64,000 nt of DNA, from NCBI RefSeq assembly GCF_001499905.1, contig NZ_LQIS01000012.1:124001-188000 (forward strand), in the 5' to 3' direction. The DNA comes from Mycobacterium sp. GA-1285 (lineage in GTDB: Bacteria > Actinomycetota > Actinomycetes > Mycobacteriales > Mycobacteriaceae). Below are positions 53,722 through 62,826 of this stretch, in pieces. Position 1 is the stretch's first letter. Every line of letters starts with the position of its first letter. The position numbers and the translations under genes are program-made. The notes under the pieces are model-generated. The model searched no databases and was not told the origin of the DNA. It was given only the letters and a program-made list of their open reading frames with translations.

Positions 53722-55725
53722 CTAGCGCAGCGCGTCGGTCAACCACGGCGTCAACCACTCGACCGCTTCCGGCGTGGGATGCACGCCGTCGCTGCGAATG
53801 CGGATGCCGTCGATCCAGTTGGTGTAGCCGCCGTTGGGGCCGAGCTTGCGGTTCAGGTCGAGCACGGTGACGTTCGGGCGGTACTTGACCGCGCTGCGCA
53901 ACAACGCGTTCCAGTCGTCGACGCGATCGGGATCGTCCTCCGGATACAGGCTGCCGTCCCGCTTCTCGGCGCGGCGGTTGTAGGGTTCGGTCGTGACGAC
54001 GACGCGCGCGCCGGTCGAGGACAGGATGTCGAGCGCGCGGTTGAGTTCGGCGCGCAGGTAAGCGTCGTACGTCGGTTCCCCGACGTGGGTCCACTGGCCC
54101 TCGTTCATCCGGTCGACGACTTCCCACCGGCCCACGATCAGCAGCACCACGTCGGGCCGGTCGTGCTTGACCCGCTCGGACCATCTGCTGGGCCACGAGT
54201 CGCACGCCGGCTTCTGGTTCAGCGTCTGACCGACATAGCGGTACGGTCCGCCGCGCGCGATCCCGCATCCGATCGTCGTGTAGTCGGTGAACGTCAGACC
54301 CGGCGTGTCCGGCAGGTAGCGCATCAGCGTCCAGGCCACCGAGTCGCCGAACACCGCGACGGTCCTGGTGTTCGGATCGCGAGTCATGTGCCGCTGCACT
54401 TGGATCGGGACCTCCGGTGCCACCAGCGCCGCGGAGTCGATGCTCGAATCCTCCGTCGTCGGTGGTCCTGCGGGCACACCGACCGGCAGCACGGTCATCG
54501 TGATCACCGCCGCGGTGGCGGCCGTCGCGCCGGCCAACGGCAGCATCGGCACGATCACCGGCCGCCAGCGCCGGATGGGCTGTTCGAGCAGCCACCACGA
54601 CAGCGCTGCGACCGCGAGCGTCGCCGCGCACCGCAGCACGAACAACGACCAGCCGGACCATCCGGTGTGTTCGCCGTTGACCGCCAGGAAGATCGGCCAG
54701 TGCCACAGGTAGACGCCGTATGAGATCGCGCCCAGCCACACCAGCGGCCGCCACGCCAGCACACGGGCGACCGGCCCCTCCTGGTCCATCGCCACCGCCC
54801 CGATCACGCCCGCGGCGGCGAGCGCGACGACGATCAGCAGGCCGCTGCGGAAATCACCGACGCTGCCGGTCGCCATGTGCACCGCCAGCGCCAGCACCAC
54901 GACACCGGCGACGGACACCGCGCGCGCGACCCAGCGCAGCCATCGAGTCCTGATCACCGGCCCGGCGAGCGTCACCGTGGTCCAGTCCCGCACCAACAGG
55001 GCCGCGGCCGCCGCACCGACGAGCAGCGCCTGCGCTCGGGTGTCGGTGCCGAAGTAGATCCGGTTCAGCGTCCCGTCGTCGACGAAGGCGATCGCCGCGG
55101 CCGCCGAGGCGAGCGCACCGGCCGCGGCCAGGCCCAGGACCGCCCACCGCAGATGTGTGGGATTGCGCCGACAGAAGGCGAACGCGACGGCGATCAGCAG
55201 CAGCGGCCAGAGCAGGTAGTACTGCTCCTCCACCCCGAGCGACCAGGTGTGCTGCAGCGGCGACGGCGGCGCGCCCTGGGAGAAGTAGTCGGTGTGCTGG
55301 GCGACGAATGCCCAGTTGGCCACCCAGAAGAATGAGGCCACGGCGTCGTCGCGCAGATTGGCGATCGCCTCCGTCGAGAAGAACCCCCGCGCGGCGATCA
55401 CCGCGAGCACCATCACCAACAGGGCGGGCAGCAGTCGGCGGGCGCGACGGATCCAGAAGTCCCGCAGCCGGATTCGCCCGGTGCGCGCATGCTCGTCGAG
55501 CAGCAGCGAGGTGATCAGGAATCCGCTGAGCACGAAGAACACGTCGACGCCGAGGAAGCCGCCGTCGACGCCGGGGATGCCGCCGTGGTCGGCGAGCACG
55601 AGTGCGACGGCGACGGCGCGGATGCCGTCGAGGGCGGGGATCTCGCCACGCCGACGCGCACGCGAGGAGGGATGTACTGACAGCGGGCGGCGATCAGCGG
55701 GCGCGACGGAGCGACGCGCGTTCAC
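53722..55725 (-). CDS. OafA/YrhL-type acyltransferase with SGNH domain
   Basis: The protein has 667 residues. The N-terminal half is an acyltransferase-3 domain of about ten helices with IPALDGIRAVAVALVLADHGG, FVLSGFLITSLLLDEH and WSLGVEEQYYLLWP. The C-terminal 250 residues are an SGNH hydrolase-like domain with FGDSVAWTL (Ser) and DGVHPTPEAVEWL (Asp, His). The membrane part brings acyl groups out and the SGNH part puts them on surface polysaccharide or glycolipid. The acceptor is unknown. Confidence 0.9.
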   Translation of the reverse strand: MNARRSVAPADRRPLSVHPSSRARRRGEIPALDGIRAVAVALVLADHGGIPGVDGGFLGVDVFFVLSGFLITSLLLDEHARTGRIRLRDFWIRRARRLLPALLVMVLAVIAARGFFSTEAIANLRDDAVASFFWVANWAFVAQHTDYFSQGAPPSPLQHTWSLGVEEQYYLLWPLLLIAVAFAFCRRNPTHLRWAVLGLAAAGALASAAAAIAFVDDGTLNRIYFGTDTRAQALLVGAAAAALLVRDWTTVTLAGPVIRTRWLRWVARAVSVAGVVVLALAVHMATGSVGDFRSGLLIVVALAAAGVIGAVAMDQEGPVARVLAWRPLVWLGAISYGVYLWHWPIFLAVNGEHTGWSGWSLFVLRCAATLAVAALSWWLLEQPIRRWRPVIVPMLPLAGATAATAAVITMTVLPVGVPAGPPTTEDSSIDSAALVAPEVPIQVQRHMTRDPNTRTVAVFGDSVAWTLMRYLPDTPGLTFTDYTTIGCGIARGGPYRYVGQTLNQKPACDSWPSRWSERVKHDRPDVVLLIVGRWEVVDRMNEGQWTHVGEPTYDAYLRAELNRALDILSSTGARVVVTTEPYNRRAEKRDGSLYPEDDPDRVDDWNALLRSAVKYRPNVTVLDLNRKLGPNGGYTNWIDGIRIRSDGVHPTPEAVEWLTPWLTDALR

Positions 55726-55782
55726 TTGCGAAATCTTGCCCGCGCGAGCTGACCTGCGGGCGCAGGCGCCGCGGCGTGTCGA

Positions 55783-57231
55783 CTACTTCGTCAAGGCGAT
55801 GTACTTGACCTCGAGGTATTCCTCCATGCCCTCGAAGCCGCCCTCACGCCCGAAGCCGGATTCCTTGATCCCGCCGAACGGCGCGGCCGGATCGGAGATC
55901 ACGCCGCGGTTGATGCCCACGATGCCCGACTCGATCGCCTCGGCGACGCGCAGCGCGCGGTCCAGCGACTGCGTGTAGATGTAGGCCGCGAGTCCGTAGT
56001 CGGTGTCGTTGGCCGCCGCGATGCCCTCTTCCTCGGTGTCGAATCCGGTGATCGGCGCGACGGGCCCGAACACCTCCTCCTTGAGGATGCGGGCGTCGGC
56101 GGGCACGTCGGCCAGCACGGTCGCCGGATAGAAACTGCCCGGACCGCCGGGAGCCACCCCGCCGACCGCGACCTTCGCCCCGCGCGACACCGCGTCGGAG
56201 ACCAGGTCCTCGACCGTGGCGACCTGTTTGGCGTTGATCAGCGGTCCCAGCGTGGCCGCTTCGTCGACTCCCTTGCCGAGGGTGAATTCGCTCATCCGCT
56301 TGACCAGTTTGTCGGTGAACTCCTCGCGCACCGAGTTCGCGACGTGGAAGCGGTTGGCCGCGGTGCAGGCCTCCCCGCCATTGCGCATCTTGGCCAGCAC
56401 GGCGCCCTCGACCGCGGCGTCGACGTCGGCGTCGTCGAACACCACAAACGGGGCGTTGCCGCCGAGTTCCATCGAGGTCCGCAGCAGTTTGTCGGCCGAT
56501 TGTTTGACCAGCGCCTTGCCCACGCCGGTGGAACCGGTGAAGGTCAGCTTGCGCAGCCGACCGTCGTCGATCAGCGCGGCGGTCACGTCACCGGGGTTCT
56601 TCGTCGGCAGCACCGACAGCACACCCTTGGGCAGGCCCGCCTCGTCCATCAGCCTGGCCAGCAGGAGCATCGTCAGCGGCGTCTCCTGCGCGGGCTTGAC
56701 GATCATCGTGCAACCGGCGGCGAAGGCGGGCCCGATCTTGCGGGTGCCCATCGCCAGCGGGAAGTTCCACGGCGTGATCGCATAACAGGGCCCGACCGGT
56801 TGCTTCGTTACCAGGACGCGACCGGTGCCCGCCGGGCTGGGTGTGTAGCGGCCCGCGACGCGCACGGCCTCCTCGGAGAACCAGCGGAAGAACTCCGCGC
56901 CGTAGGTGACTTCGCCCATGCTCTCGCGCAGGACCTTGCCCATCTCGAGGGTCATCAGCGTGGCGATGTCCTCGGCGCGCTCGGTGATCTTCTCGAACAC
57001 CGCGCGCAGGATCTCGCCTCGTTCGCGCGGCGCGGTGGCCGCCCACTCGGCTTGCACCGCGCACGCTGCGTCGAGCGCGGCGACGGCGTCGTCGGCGGTC
57101 GCGTTGGCGACCGACGTGAGGACCTGATCGTCGGACGGGTCGAGCACGTCGAAGGTGGACGAGCCCTCGCGTTCCTCACCGCCGATCCACAGTCCGGTGG
57201 GCACTGACGACAGCAGCTTCGCGGTATCCAT
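55783..57231 (-). CDS. gabD: NAD(P)-dependent succinate-semialdehyde dehydrogenase
   Basis: The protein has 482 residues from the ATG at 57231. The frame is open for another 1.6 kb upstream but that is antisense to pgi. Aldehyde dehydrogenase motifs: [24 protein letters not shown] loop ([11 protein letters not shown]), catalytic glutamate in [11 protein letters not shown], and catalytic cysteine in [12 protein letters not shown]. Length equals E. coli GabD. It oxidises succinic semialdehyde to succinate for the TCA cycle, fitting the sucCD neighbourhood. Other short aldehydes are possible. Confidence 0.9.
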   Translation of the reverse strand: MDTAKLLSSVPTGLWIGGEEREGSSTFDVLDPSDDQVLTSVANATADDAVAALDAACAVQAEWAATAPRERGEILRAVFEKITERAEDIATLMTLEMGKVLRESMGEVTYGAEFFRWFSEEAVRVAGRYTPSPAGTGRVLVTKQPVGPCYAITPWNFPLAMGTRKIGPAFAAGCTMIVKPAQETPLTMLLLARLMDEAGLPKGVLSVLPTKNPGDVTAALIDDGRLRKLTFTGSTGVGKALVKQSADKLLRTSMELGGNAPFVVFDDADVDAAVEGAVLAKMRNGGEACTAANRFHVANSVREEFTDKLVKRMSEFTLGKGVDEAATLGPLINAKQVATVEDLVSDAVSRGAKVAVGGVAPGGPGSFYPATVLADVPADARILKEEVFGPVAPITGFDTEEEGIAAANDTDYGLAAYIYTQSLDRALRVAEAIESGIVGINRGVISDPAAPFGGIKESGFGREGGFEGMEEYLEVKYIALTK

Positions 57232-57279
57232 AACTCTTCTGTACACCTTCGGCCATTTCGCCGCACTAGGGTCGTGGTC

Positions 57280-58947
57280 ATGAGTGCCGAGACCGACCAG
57301 ATACCCGATATCGCCTCGACTCCGGCGTGGCAGGCGTTGCAACGGCATCACGATGAGATCGGCGAAAAACACCTGCGCGAGTTGTTCGCCGAGGATCCGG
57401 CGCGCGGCACCGAGTTGGCGGCGACGGTCGGCGACCTCTACATCGACTACAGCAAGCACCGGATCACGCGCGAGACACTGAACCTGCTGCTGGACCTGGC
57501 CCGCGCCGCGCGCCTCGAGCAGATGCGCGACGCGATGTTCTCCGGCGTGCACATCAACACCTCCGAGGACCGCGCCGTCCTGCATACCGCCCTGCGGTTG
57601 CCGCGGGGGGCCGAGCTGGTCGTCGACGGGCGAAACGTCGTCACCGACGTGCACGAGGTGCTCGACAAGATGGGCGAGTTCACCGACCGCTTGCGCAGCG
57701 GCGAGTGGACCGGCGCGACGGGTGAGGCCATCACGACCGTCGTCAACATCGGCATCGGTGGGTCGGACCTCGGACCGGCGATGGCCACCCTCGCGTTGCG
57801 TCACTACGCCGACGCCGGCATCTCGGCGCGGTTCGTCTCGAACGTCGACCCGGCCGATCTGGTGGCAAAGCTCGACGGACTCGACCCTGCGACAACACTT
57901 TTCATCGTCGCGTCGAAGACGTTCTCGACGCTCGAGACGTTGACCAACGCGACGGCCGCGCGTCGCTGGCTGACCGACGCGCTCGGCGACGCCGCCGTGT
58001 CGCGGCATTTCGTGGCGGTTTCGACGAACAAGAAACTGGTCGACGACTTCGGCATCAACACCGAGAACATGTTCGGGTTCTGGGACTGGGTCGGCGGCCG
58101 CTACTCGGTCGACAGCGCAATCGGCTTGAGCGTGATGGCGGTGATCGGCCGTGAGCGGTTCGCCGAATTCCTCTCCGGGTTCCACATCGTCGACGAGCAC
58201 TTCCGCACCGCGCCGCTGGAATCGAATGCTCCGGTGCTGCTCGGGCTGATCGGGCTGTGGTACAACGAGTTCTTCGGCGCGGAAACCCGTGCCGTGCTGC
58301 CGTATTCGAACGATCTGGCCCGCTTCGCCGCGTATCTGCAGCAGCTGACGATGGAGTCGAACGGCAAATCGGTACGCGCCGACGGCTCCCCGGTCACCAC
58401 GAGCACCGGCGAGATCTTCTGGGGCGAACCGGGAACCAACGGCCAGCACGCGTTCTACCAGCTGCTGCACCAGGGCACGCGGCTGGTGCCTGCCGACTTC
58501 ATCGCGTTCTCCCAACCCACCGACGACCTGCCGACCGCGGACGGCAAGGGCAGCATGCACGACTTGCTGATGAGCAACTTCTTCGCCCAGACGCAGGTGC
58601 TCGCGTTCGGCAAGACCGCCGAGGAGATCGCGGCCGAGGGTACCCCGTCGAATGTGGTGCCGCACAAGGTGATGCCGGGAAATCGGCCCAGCACGTCGAT
58701 CCTCGCGACCCAGCTGACCCCGTCGGTGCTCGGACAGTTGATCGCGCTGTACGAACACCAGGTGTTCACCGAGGGCATCGTCTGGGGTATCGACTCGTTC
58801 GATCAATGGGGTGTCGAACTCGGCAAGACGCAAGCAAAGGCACTGCTGCCGGTCATCACCGGCGATGAATCCCCCGCCGAACAGGCGGACTCCTCGACCG
58901 ACGCGCTGGTGCGCAGGTACCGCAGCGAGCGCGGCCGCTCAGCTTAG
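57280..58947 (+). CDS. pgi: Glucose-6-phosphate isomerase
   Basis: The protein has 555 residues from the ATG at 57280 (a GTG two codons earlier is possible). Classic PGI signatures: [56 protein letters not shown], catalytic His in [15 protein letters not shown] and the signature [14 protein letters not shown]. It interconverts glucose 6-phosphate and fructose 6-phosphate. This is the last gene of the block syntenic to M. tuberculosis. Confidence 0.97.
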   Translation: MSAETDQIPDIASTPAWQALQRHHDEIGEKHLRELFAEDPARGTELAATVGDLYIDYSKHRITRETLNLLLDLARAARLEQMRDAMFSGVHINTSEDRAVLHTALRLPRGAELVVDGRNVVTDVHEVLDKMGEFTDRLRSGEWTGATGEAITTVVNIGIGGSDLGPAMATLALRHYADAGISARFVSNVDPADLVAKLDGLDPATTLFIVASKTFSTLETLTNATAARRWLTDALGDAAVSRHFVAVSTNKKLVDDFGINTENMFGFWDWVGGRYSVDSAIGLSVMAVIGRERFAEFLSGFHIVDEHFRTAPLESNAPVLLGLIGLWYNEFFGAETRAVLPYSNDLARFAAYLQQLTMESNGKSVRADGSPVTTSTGEIFWGEPGTNGQHAFYQLLHQGTRLVPADFIAFSQPTDDLPTADGKGSMHDLLMSNFFAQTQVLAFGKTAEEIAAEGTPSNVVPHKVMPGNRPSTSILATQLTPSVLGQLIALYEHQVFTEGIVWGIDSFDQWGVELGKTQAKALLPVITGDESPAEQADSSTDALVRRYRSERGRSA

Positions 58948-59086
58948 CGATCTCGGGGACCGTTCATGTTTCCGGTGACGCGCCAGCCCGCGCTCATCCG
59001 GCCGACTGTTGCTCGGTGGTGGTCTCAGTCCAAAAAGAGAATGGCTCACTGCAAGTGCCCGACTGAGGCACCTTATCGTAGGTTCT

Positions 59087-60307
59087 ATGACAGCTTCATG
59101 CCGCGTTTGCTCCGGATCGCTTGAGGAGTTCCTTGACCTTGGGAACATGCCTCGGTCCAACCGCCTTATCTCGGCCGATGAAATCGCCAGCGAGCAGTGG
59201 TATCACTTGGCGGTCGGTATGTGCCCGACCTGCAAGATGGTGCAACTCATCGAGGTACCGCCCGCCGACGACATATTCACCCCGGACTATTCGTATCTGA
59301 CGTCGGGAACGGCAGCCATGCGTGGCCACTTAAAGGACGTGGCGCGATCGCTGCTAGATGAATTACAAGGTCACAGAAACCCGTTCGTGGTGGAACTCGG
59401 GAGCAACGACGGCACGATGCTGCATGACATCGCTGACGCGGGGATGCGGCACTTGGGGGTTGAACCGGCGCGGGTTCACGCCGAATACGCGACGAGCCGG
59501 GGGGTATCTACGCTGACCGAGTTTTTCACGGCTGAACTCGCCGATGACATACGGTCCACATATGGTTCCGCAGACATCATTTTCGCAGCAAATACCATTT
59601 GCGGTATCCAGGACATTCGCCAGGTACTCGACGGTGCTGCTGCGTTGCTCGCGCCCCAGGGAATGTTGATTATCGAAGACGCTTATCTTGGCGATCTCAT
59701 TGCAGACACTGCCTTCGACCAATTTTTCGACGAACATGTTTTTTACTTCTCCTTGCAGTCTGTCGCGCAAGCCGCCTACAGAAGTGGTCTCGAACTGATC
59801 GACGTGGAGCACTTGCCAGTCGGGGGTGGTGAAATGCGTTACCGCCTTGCTCGTCGCGGCTCCTACGACGTAAGAGCTTCGGTCGATGACCAACTGGCGC
59901 GCGAAGAGCTAGCGAGGCTGAGCCATCCCGAAACATTCATCGCTTTCGCCGAACGTGTTCGTTCGAACGCTCGCCAGCTGACCGACGCTCTCTCTGATTG
60001 TCGTGCGCGCGGCCAGCGGGTTGTCGGATACGGAGCGACGGCAAAGAGCGCCACCGTTACCAATTTCTGTCGCATCACGACCGAGCTTGTCGAGTTCGTA
60101 TGTGACACCACACCTGCAAAGCAGGGACGCCTCACTCCTGGCGCGCACCTCCCGGTCCGGCCGCCGGAGGCCTTCGCGGACCCGTATCCTGATGTTGCCC
60201 TTATGTTCGCCTGGAATCACGAGGCCGAGATCCGTGCTAAGGAGAAGCGTTTCTCTGATGGCGGTGGGCGCTGGCTTCGCTATATTCCTACGGTCGTGCT
60301 GGACTGA
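59087..60307 (+). CDS. SAM-dependent sugar C-methyltransferase-like protein
   Basis: The protein has 406 residues from the ATG at 59087. An N-terminal zinc-binding region has CRVC near residue 5 and CPTC near residue 48. The SAM-binding core has VVELGSNDGTMLHDIA, and then DAYLGDLIADTAFDQFFDEHVFYFS. The C-terminal domain contains GYGATAKSATVTNFC. This three-part layout matches the TylC3/NovU/EryBIII family, which adds a methyl group to nucleotide-linked deoxy sugars. Codon use is more AT-rich than that of pgi, suggesting acquisition. It may serve a glycolipid pathway together with the glycosyltransferase at the window end. Confidence 0.85.
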   Translation: MTASCRVCSGSLEEFLDLGNMPRSNRLISADEIASEQWYHLAVGMCPTCKMVQLIEVPPADDIFTPDYSYLTSGTAAMRGHLKDVARSLLDELQGHRNPFVVELGSNDGTMLHDIADAGMRHLGVEPARVHAEYATSRGVSTLTEFFTAELADDIRSTYGSADIIFAANTICGIQDIRQVLDGAAALLAPQGMLIIEDAYLGDLIADTAFDQFFDEHVFYFSLQSVAQAAYRSGLELIDVEHLPVGGGEMRYRLARRGSYDVRASVDDQLAREELARLSHPETFIAFAERVRSNARQLTDALSDCRARGQRVVGYGATAKSATVTNFCRITTELVEFVCDTTPAKQGRLTPGAHLPVRPPEAFADPYPDVALMFAWNHEAEIRAKEKRFSDGGGRWLRYIPTVVLD

Positions 60308-61042
60308 TGATGCCGAGGTCAAAAGCCTGCTGGTACCGCGTTCCCATGCCGCCTAAGTGATCTGGCTGGCAGGTGTCGAAGAAAACGGTGACCGATGCGA
60401 TATGCGGCAGAGGTTGGTGCCCGCCGGATTTGGTGTCGCAATAGGCTGAATTAATCGGCCCAATGGTCGGTGACATACCGAGGCGCCCGCTTCGGCCGGC
60501 AGGCTGTATCGGAGATCGCCCTGGTTCGTCGGCGGCTGCTGACGTGCCGCGATCCGGATGGCGGTAGCTACCCCTGGCAGTTAGAAGACCATTCGGCGCG
60601 AACACCCCATCCCAGGTTGGCGGTCTTCCAGAGTGATCGCGGTTCGAGCTTTACCGGGAACAAGTTCACCGAACTGCCGGGAAACGACCCTCGAAGGGCC
60701 GCGCTGATTCGTGTTTCCGACAACGCAACTGCTGACCTCTTTTCACCGTAGCGGAAAGTGTTGTCACGCAATTATTTCAATCCAGTTGCCCAAGCCCGCG
60801 CCGTTGTGTTTACCTGGCTCTAAGACGGGTCTACGACCACGTCTTGCGCGGCATAGCACGATCGGGATGGTCAGTCCAGTCGACTGCCACGAAAGCTGCG
60901 CACACCTACCGCGGAGCCGCGTAACGGGACACCCGACGATTCGGGTCCACGAGCAGCTCTTAGAGTTGCTGTAGCGTTGCCGCCATGCTGGCGTTAACGA
61001 TGCAGAGATGGCATAAACCCACGAGACGATAGAGCCCGAAGA
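60308..61042. other. Intergenic stretch with IS debris
   Basis: This is 735 bp between the methyltransferase and the MFS gene. Apart from the transposase relic at 60605-60751, I see no gene, hairpin or RNA. The composition is mixed and broken frames abound, consistent with decayed insertions. The last 150 bp probably carry the MFS promoter. Confidence 0.6.
60605..60751 (+). pseudogene. IS3-family transposase relic (C-terminal rve fragment)
   Basis: The frame reads PRLAVFQSDRGSSFTGNKFTEL and then SDNATADLFSP before a stop. In IS3-type OrfB the second DDE aspartate lies in HSDRGSQYTS-type sequence and a DNA-x-AE-x-FF motif carries the glutamate. Here the first is clear and the second degraded (NATAD, with Asp for Glu). 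Upstream and downstream parts of the transposase are missing and no inverted repeats are evident. Confidence 0.65.
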
Positions 61043-62569
61043 ATGAGCGGCCCCGAGCCCATCAAACCGACGACGCCAAGTCCTACGGATACGGACCCGC
61101 CAACCCGGCTGCGCTCTCGTCGGTTTGTGGCGGCAATCATCACCATCGGCGCCACCCAGCTGATGGCGACCATGGACGGCACCATCGTGGTCGTCGCACT
61201 TCCCAAGATCCAGAACGCCCTCGACCTGTCTGATGCCGGTCGGAGTTGGGTGGTCACCGCATATTTGCTGGCCTTTGGCGGCCTGTTGCTGGTGGGCGGC
61301 CGCCTCGGTGACATCTTCGGGCACAAGCGCACCTACATAGTCGGCGTCGTACTGTTCACCATCGCGTCCGCCGTGTGCGGCATCGCCCGGGATGGTGGCA
61401 TCCTCATCGGGTTTCGGCTGCTACAAGGAGCGGCCGGCGCGATCATTGCACCGGCCAGTTTGGCGCTGGTAGCAACAACGTTCCCGAAAGGCCCGGTACG
61501 CAACGCCGCACTCGGGGTTCTAGGCGCAATGATCGGTGTCAGCTCAGTGCTCAGCCTGGTAGTGGGCGGGACACTGGCCGAGGTGGGGTGGAGATTCATC
61601 TTTTTACTGAACGTGCCGATCGGCCTGCTGGTGATTTGCATCGCTCGCATCGCGCTTCGGGAGACGGAACTCAAGCGAGTGAAACTCGACGCCGCAGGGG
61701 CCGGCCTGACGACCTTGATCTGTATCGCCGCGGTTGTCACCTTCTCGATGGGGCCCGCGAACGGCTGGCTTTCTCCCATGACGATCGGCCCTGGTGTGGT
61801 GGCACTTTTCGCCATCGTGGCGCTCTTATTGGTGGAACGGACTACTGAGAACCCCGTTGTGCCGATCGATTTGTTCTTCGACCGCAATCGCGTGGCCACT
61901 TTCGCCACCATCTTCCTAGCCGGTGGGGTTCTGCTGACCCTAACTGTGCTGGTTACGCTGTACTTCCAAGACATATTGGGCTACAGCGGGCTTTCGGCGG
62001 GTGTCGCCTACATTCCGTTCGTTTTTGCGATGGCGGCCGGGGCAGTCGCGTCGTCGCGGTTGGTGACACGGTTTCCGCCGCGGGTATTGGTGATCGGTGG
62101 CGGCACCCTTTTGCTGGGTGCCATCCTGTACTGTTCCTCGTTCAGCCCCGGCATCCCGTACTTCCCGAATCTCGTGGTTCCGCTCGTCATCGCCGGGTTC
62201 GGTATTGGCGTGGCCGACGTCCCGATCGGGTTATCGGTGCTTGCAAGCGTCGGTTTGGACCGGATCGGAGCCTCATCTGCGATGTCGCTTATGTTGTATA
62301 GTCTCGGCGGCCCGATGGTGCTGGCGGTTACCCAGGCCGTCGTCACTTCGCGGACGCTGTCACTGGGTGGGATAAACGGACCGGTGAAGTCTATGAATCC
62401 GGCTCAATTGCATGCGCTGGATCAAGGCTACACATTTGGGATGATGTGGCTGGCCGGGTTAGCTGTCCTGACGGGAGCGGTGGCGCTGTTCATCGGCTAC
62501 ACCGCGCAGCAAGTGGCGCACGCTCAGGAAGTCAAGAAAGCCCTCGACGCCGGGGAACTTGACCCCTAG
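61043..62569 (+). CDS. MFS transporter, DHA2 (14-helix) family
   Basis: The protein has 508 residues. A short disordered N-terminus precedes 14 predicted helices. Family motifs: LMATMDGTIVVVALPKIQ at helix 1 (DHA2 motif D1), GGRLGDIFGHKRTY between helices 2 and 3 (motif A), and FRLLQGAAGAIIAPASLAL (motif B/C). EmrB/QacA relatives are proton-driven exporters of drugs or lipids. In this neighbourhood it may export a glycolipid, but a multidrug role is equally possible. Confidence 0.88.
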   Translation: MSGPEPIKPTTPSPTDTDPPTRLRSRRFVAAIITIGATQLMATMDGTIVVVALPKIQNALDLSDAGRSWVVTAYLLAFGGLLLVGGRLGDIFGHKRTYIVGVVLFTIASAVCGIARDGGILIGFRLLQGAAGAIIAPASLALVATTFPKGPVRNAALGVLGAMIGVSSVLSLVVGGTLAEVGWRFIFLLNVPIGLLVICIARIALRETELKRVKLDAAGAGLTTLICIAAVVTFSMGPANGWLSPMTIGPGVVALFAIVALLLVERTTENPVVPIDLFFDRNRVATFATIFLAGGVLLTLTVLVTLYFQDILGYSGLSAGVAYIPFVFAMAAGAVASSRLVTRFPPRVLVIGGGTLLLGAILYCSSFSPGIPYFPNLVVPLVIAGFGIGVADVPIGLSVLASVGLDRIGASSAMSLMLYSLGGPMVLAVTQAVVTSRTLSLGGINGPVKSMNPAQLHALDQGYTFGMMWLAGLAVLTGAVALFIGYTAQQVAHAQEVKKALDAGELDP

Positions 62570-62826
62570 TCGTAGACGCATGACACCGCCCGGCTCCGCC
62601 GAGTTAGCTCGACCTCGGGCGAGACTGCGAGTCCCCGTCCCACCCGAACCGGTCGCCTTCGCGGCGGTGACGATTTATTTACGGCACGAGTTTGTCGGTT
62701 GTCAGCCCCTGCGATACGCGTCATGCCAAGCGCTTGAATTAATGGCTATGGTCGGGCCTCCCTACTAAACTGACCCGCAGCTATAGTAGCTCAGGCGGCT
62801 GGTGCGGGATGAGAATTGGGGGCTCG

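Noticed and set aside
57232..58833. N-terminal extension of gabD
   Set aside because: It would run antisense through pgi, and the aldehyde dehydrogenase family begins near the ATG at 57231.
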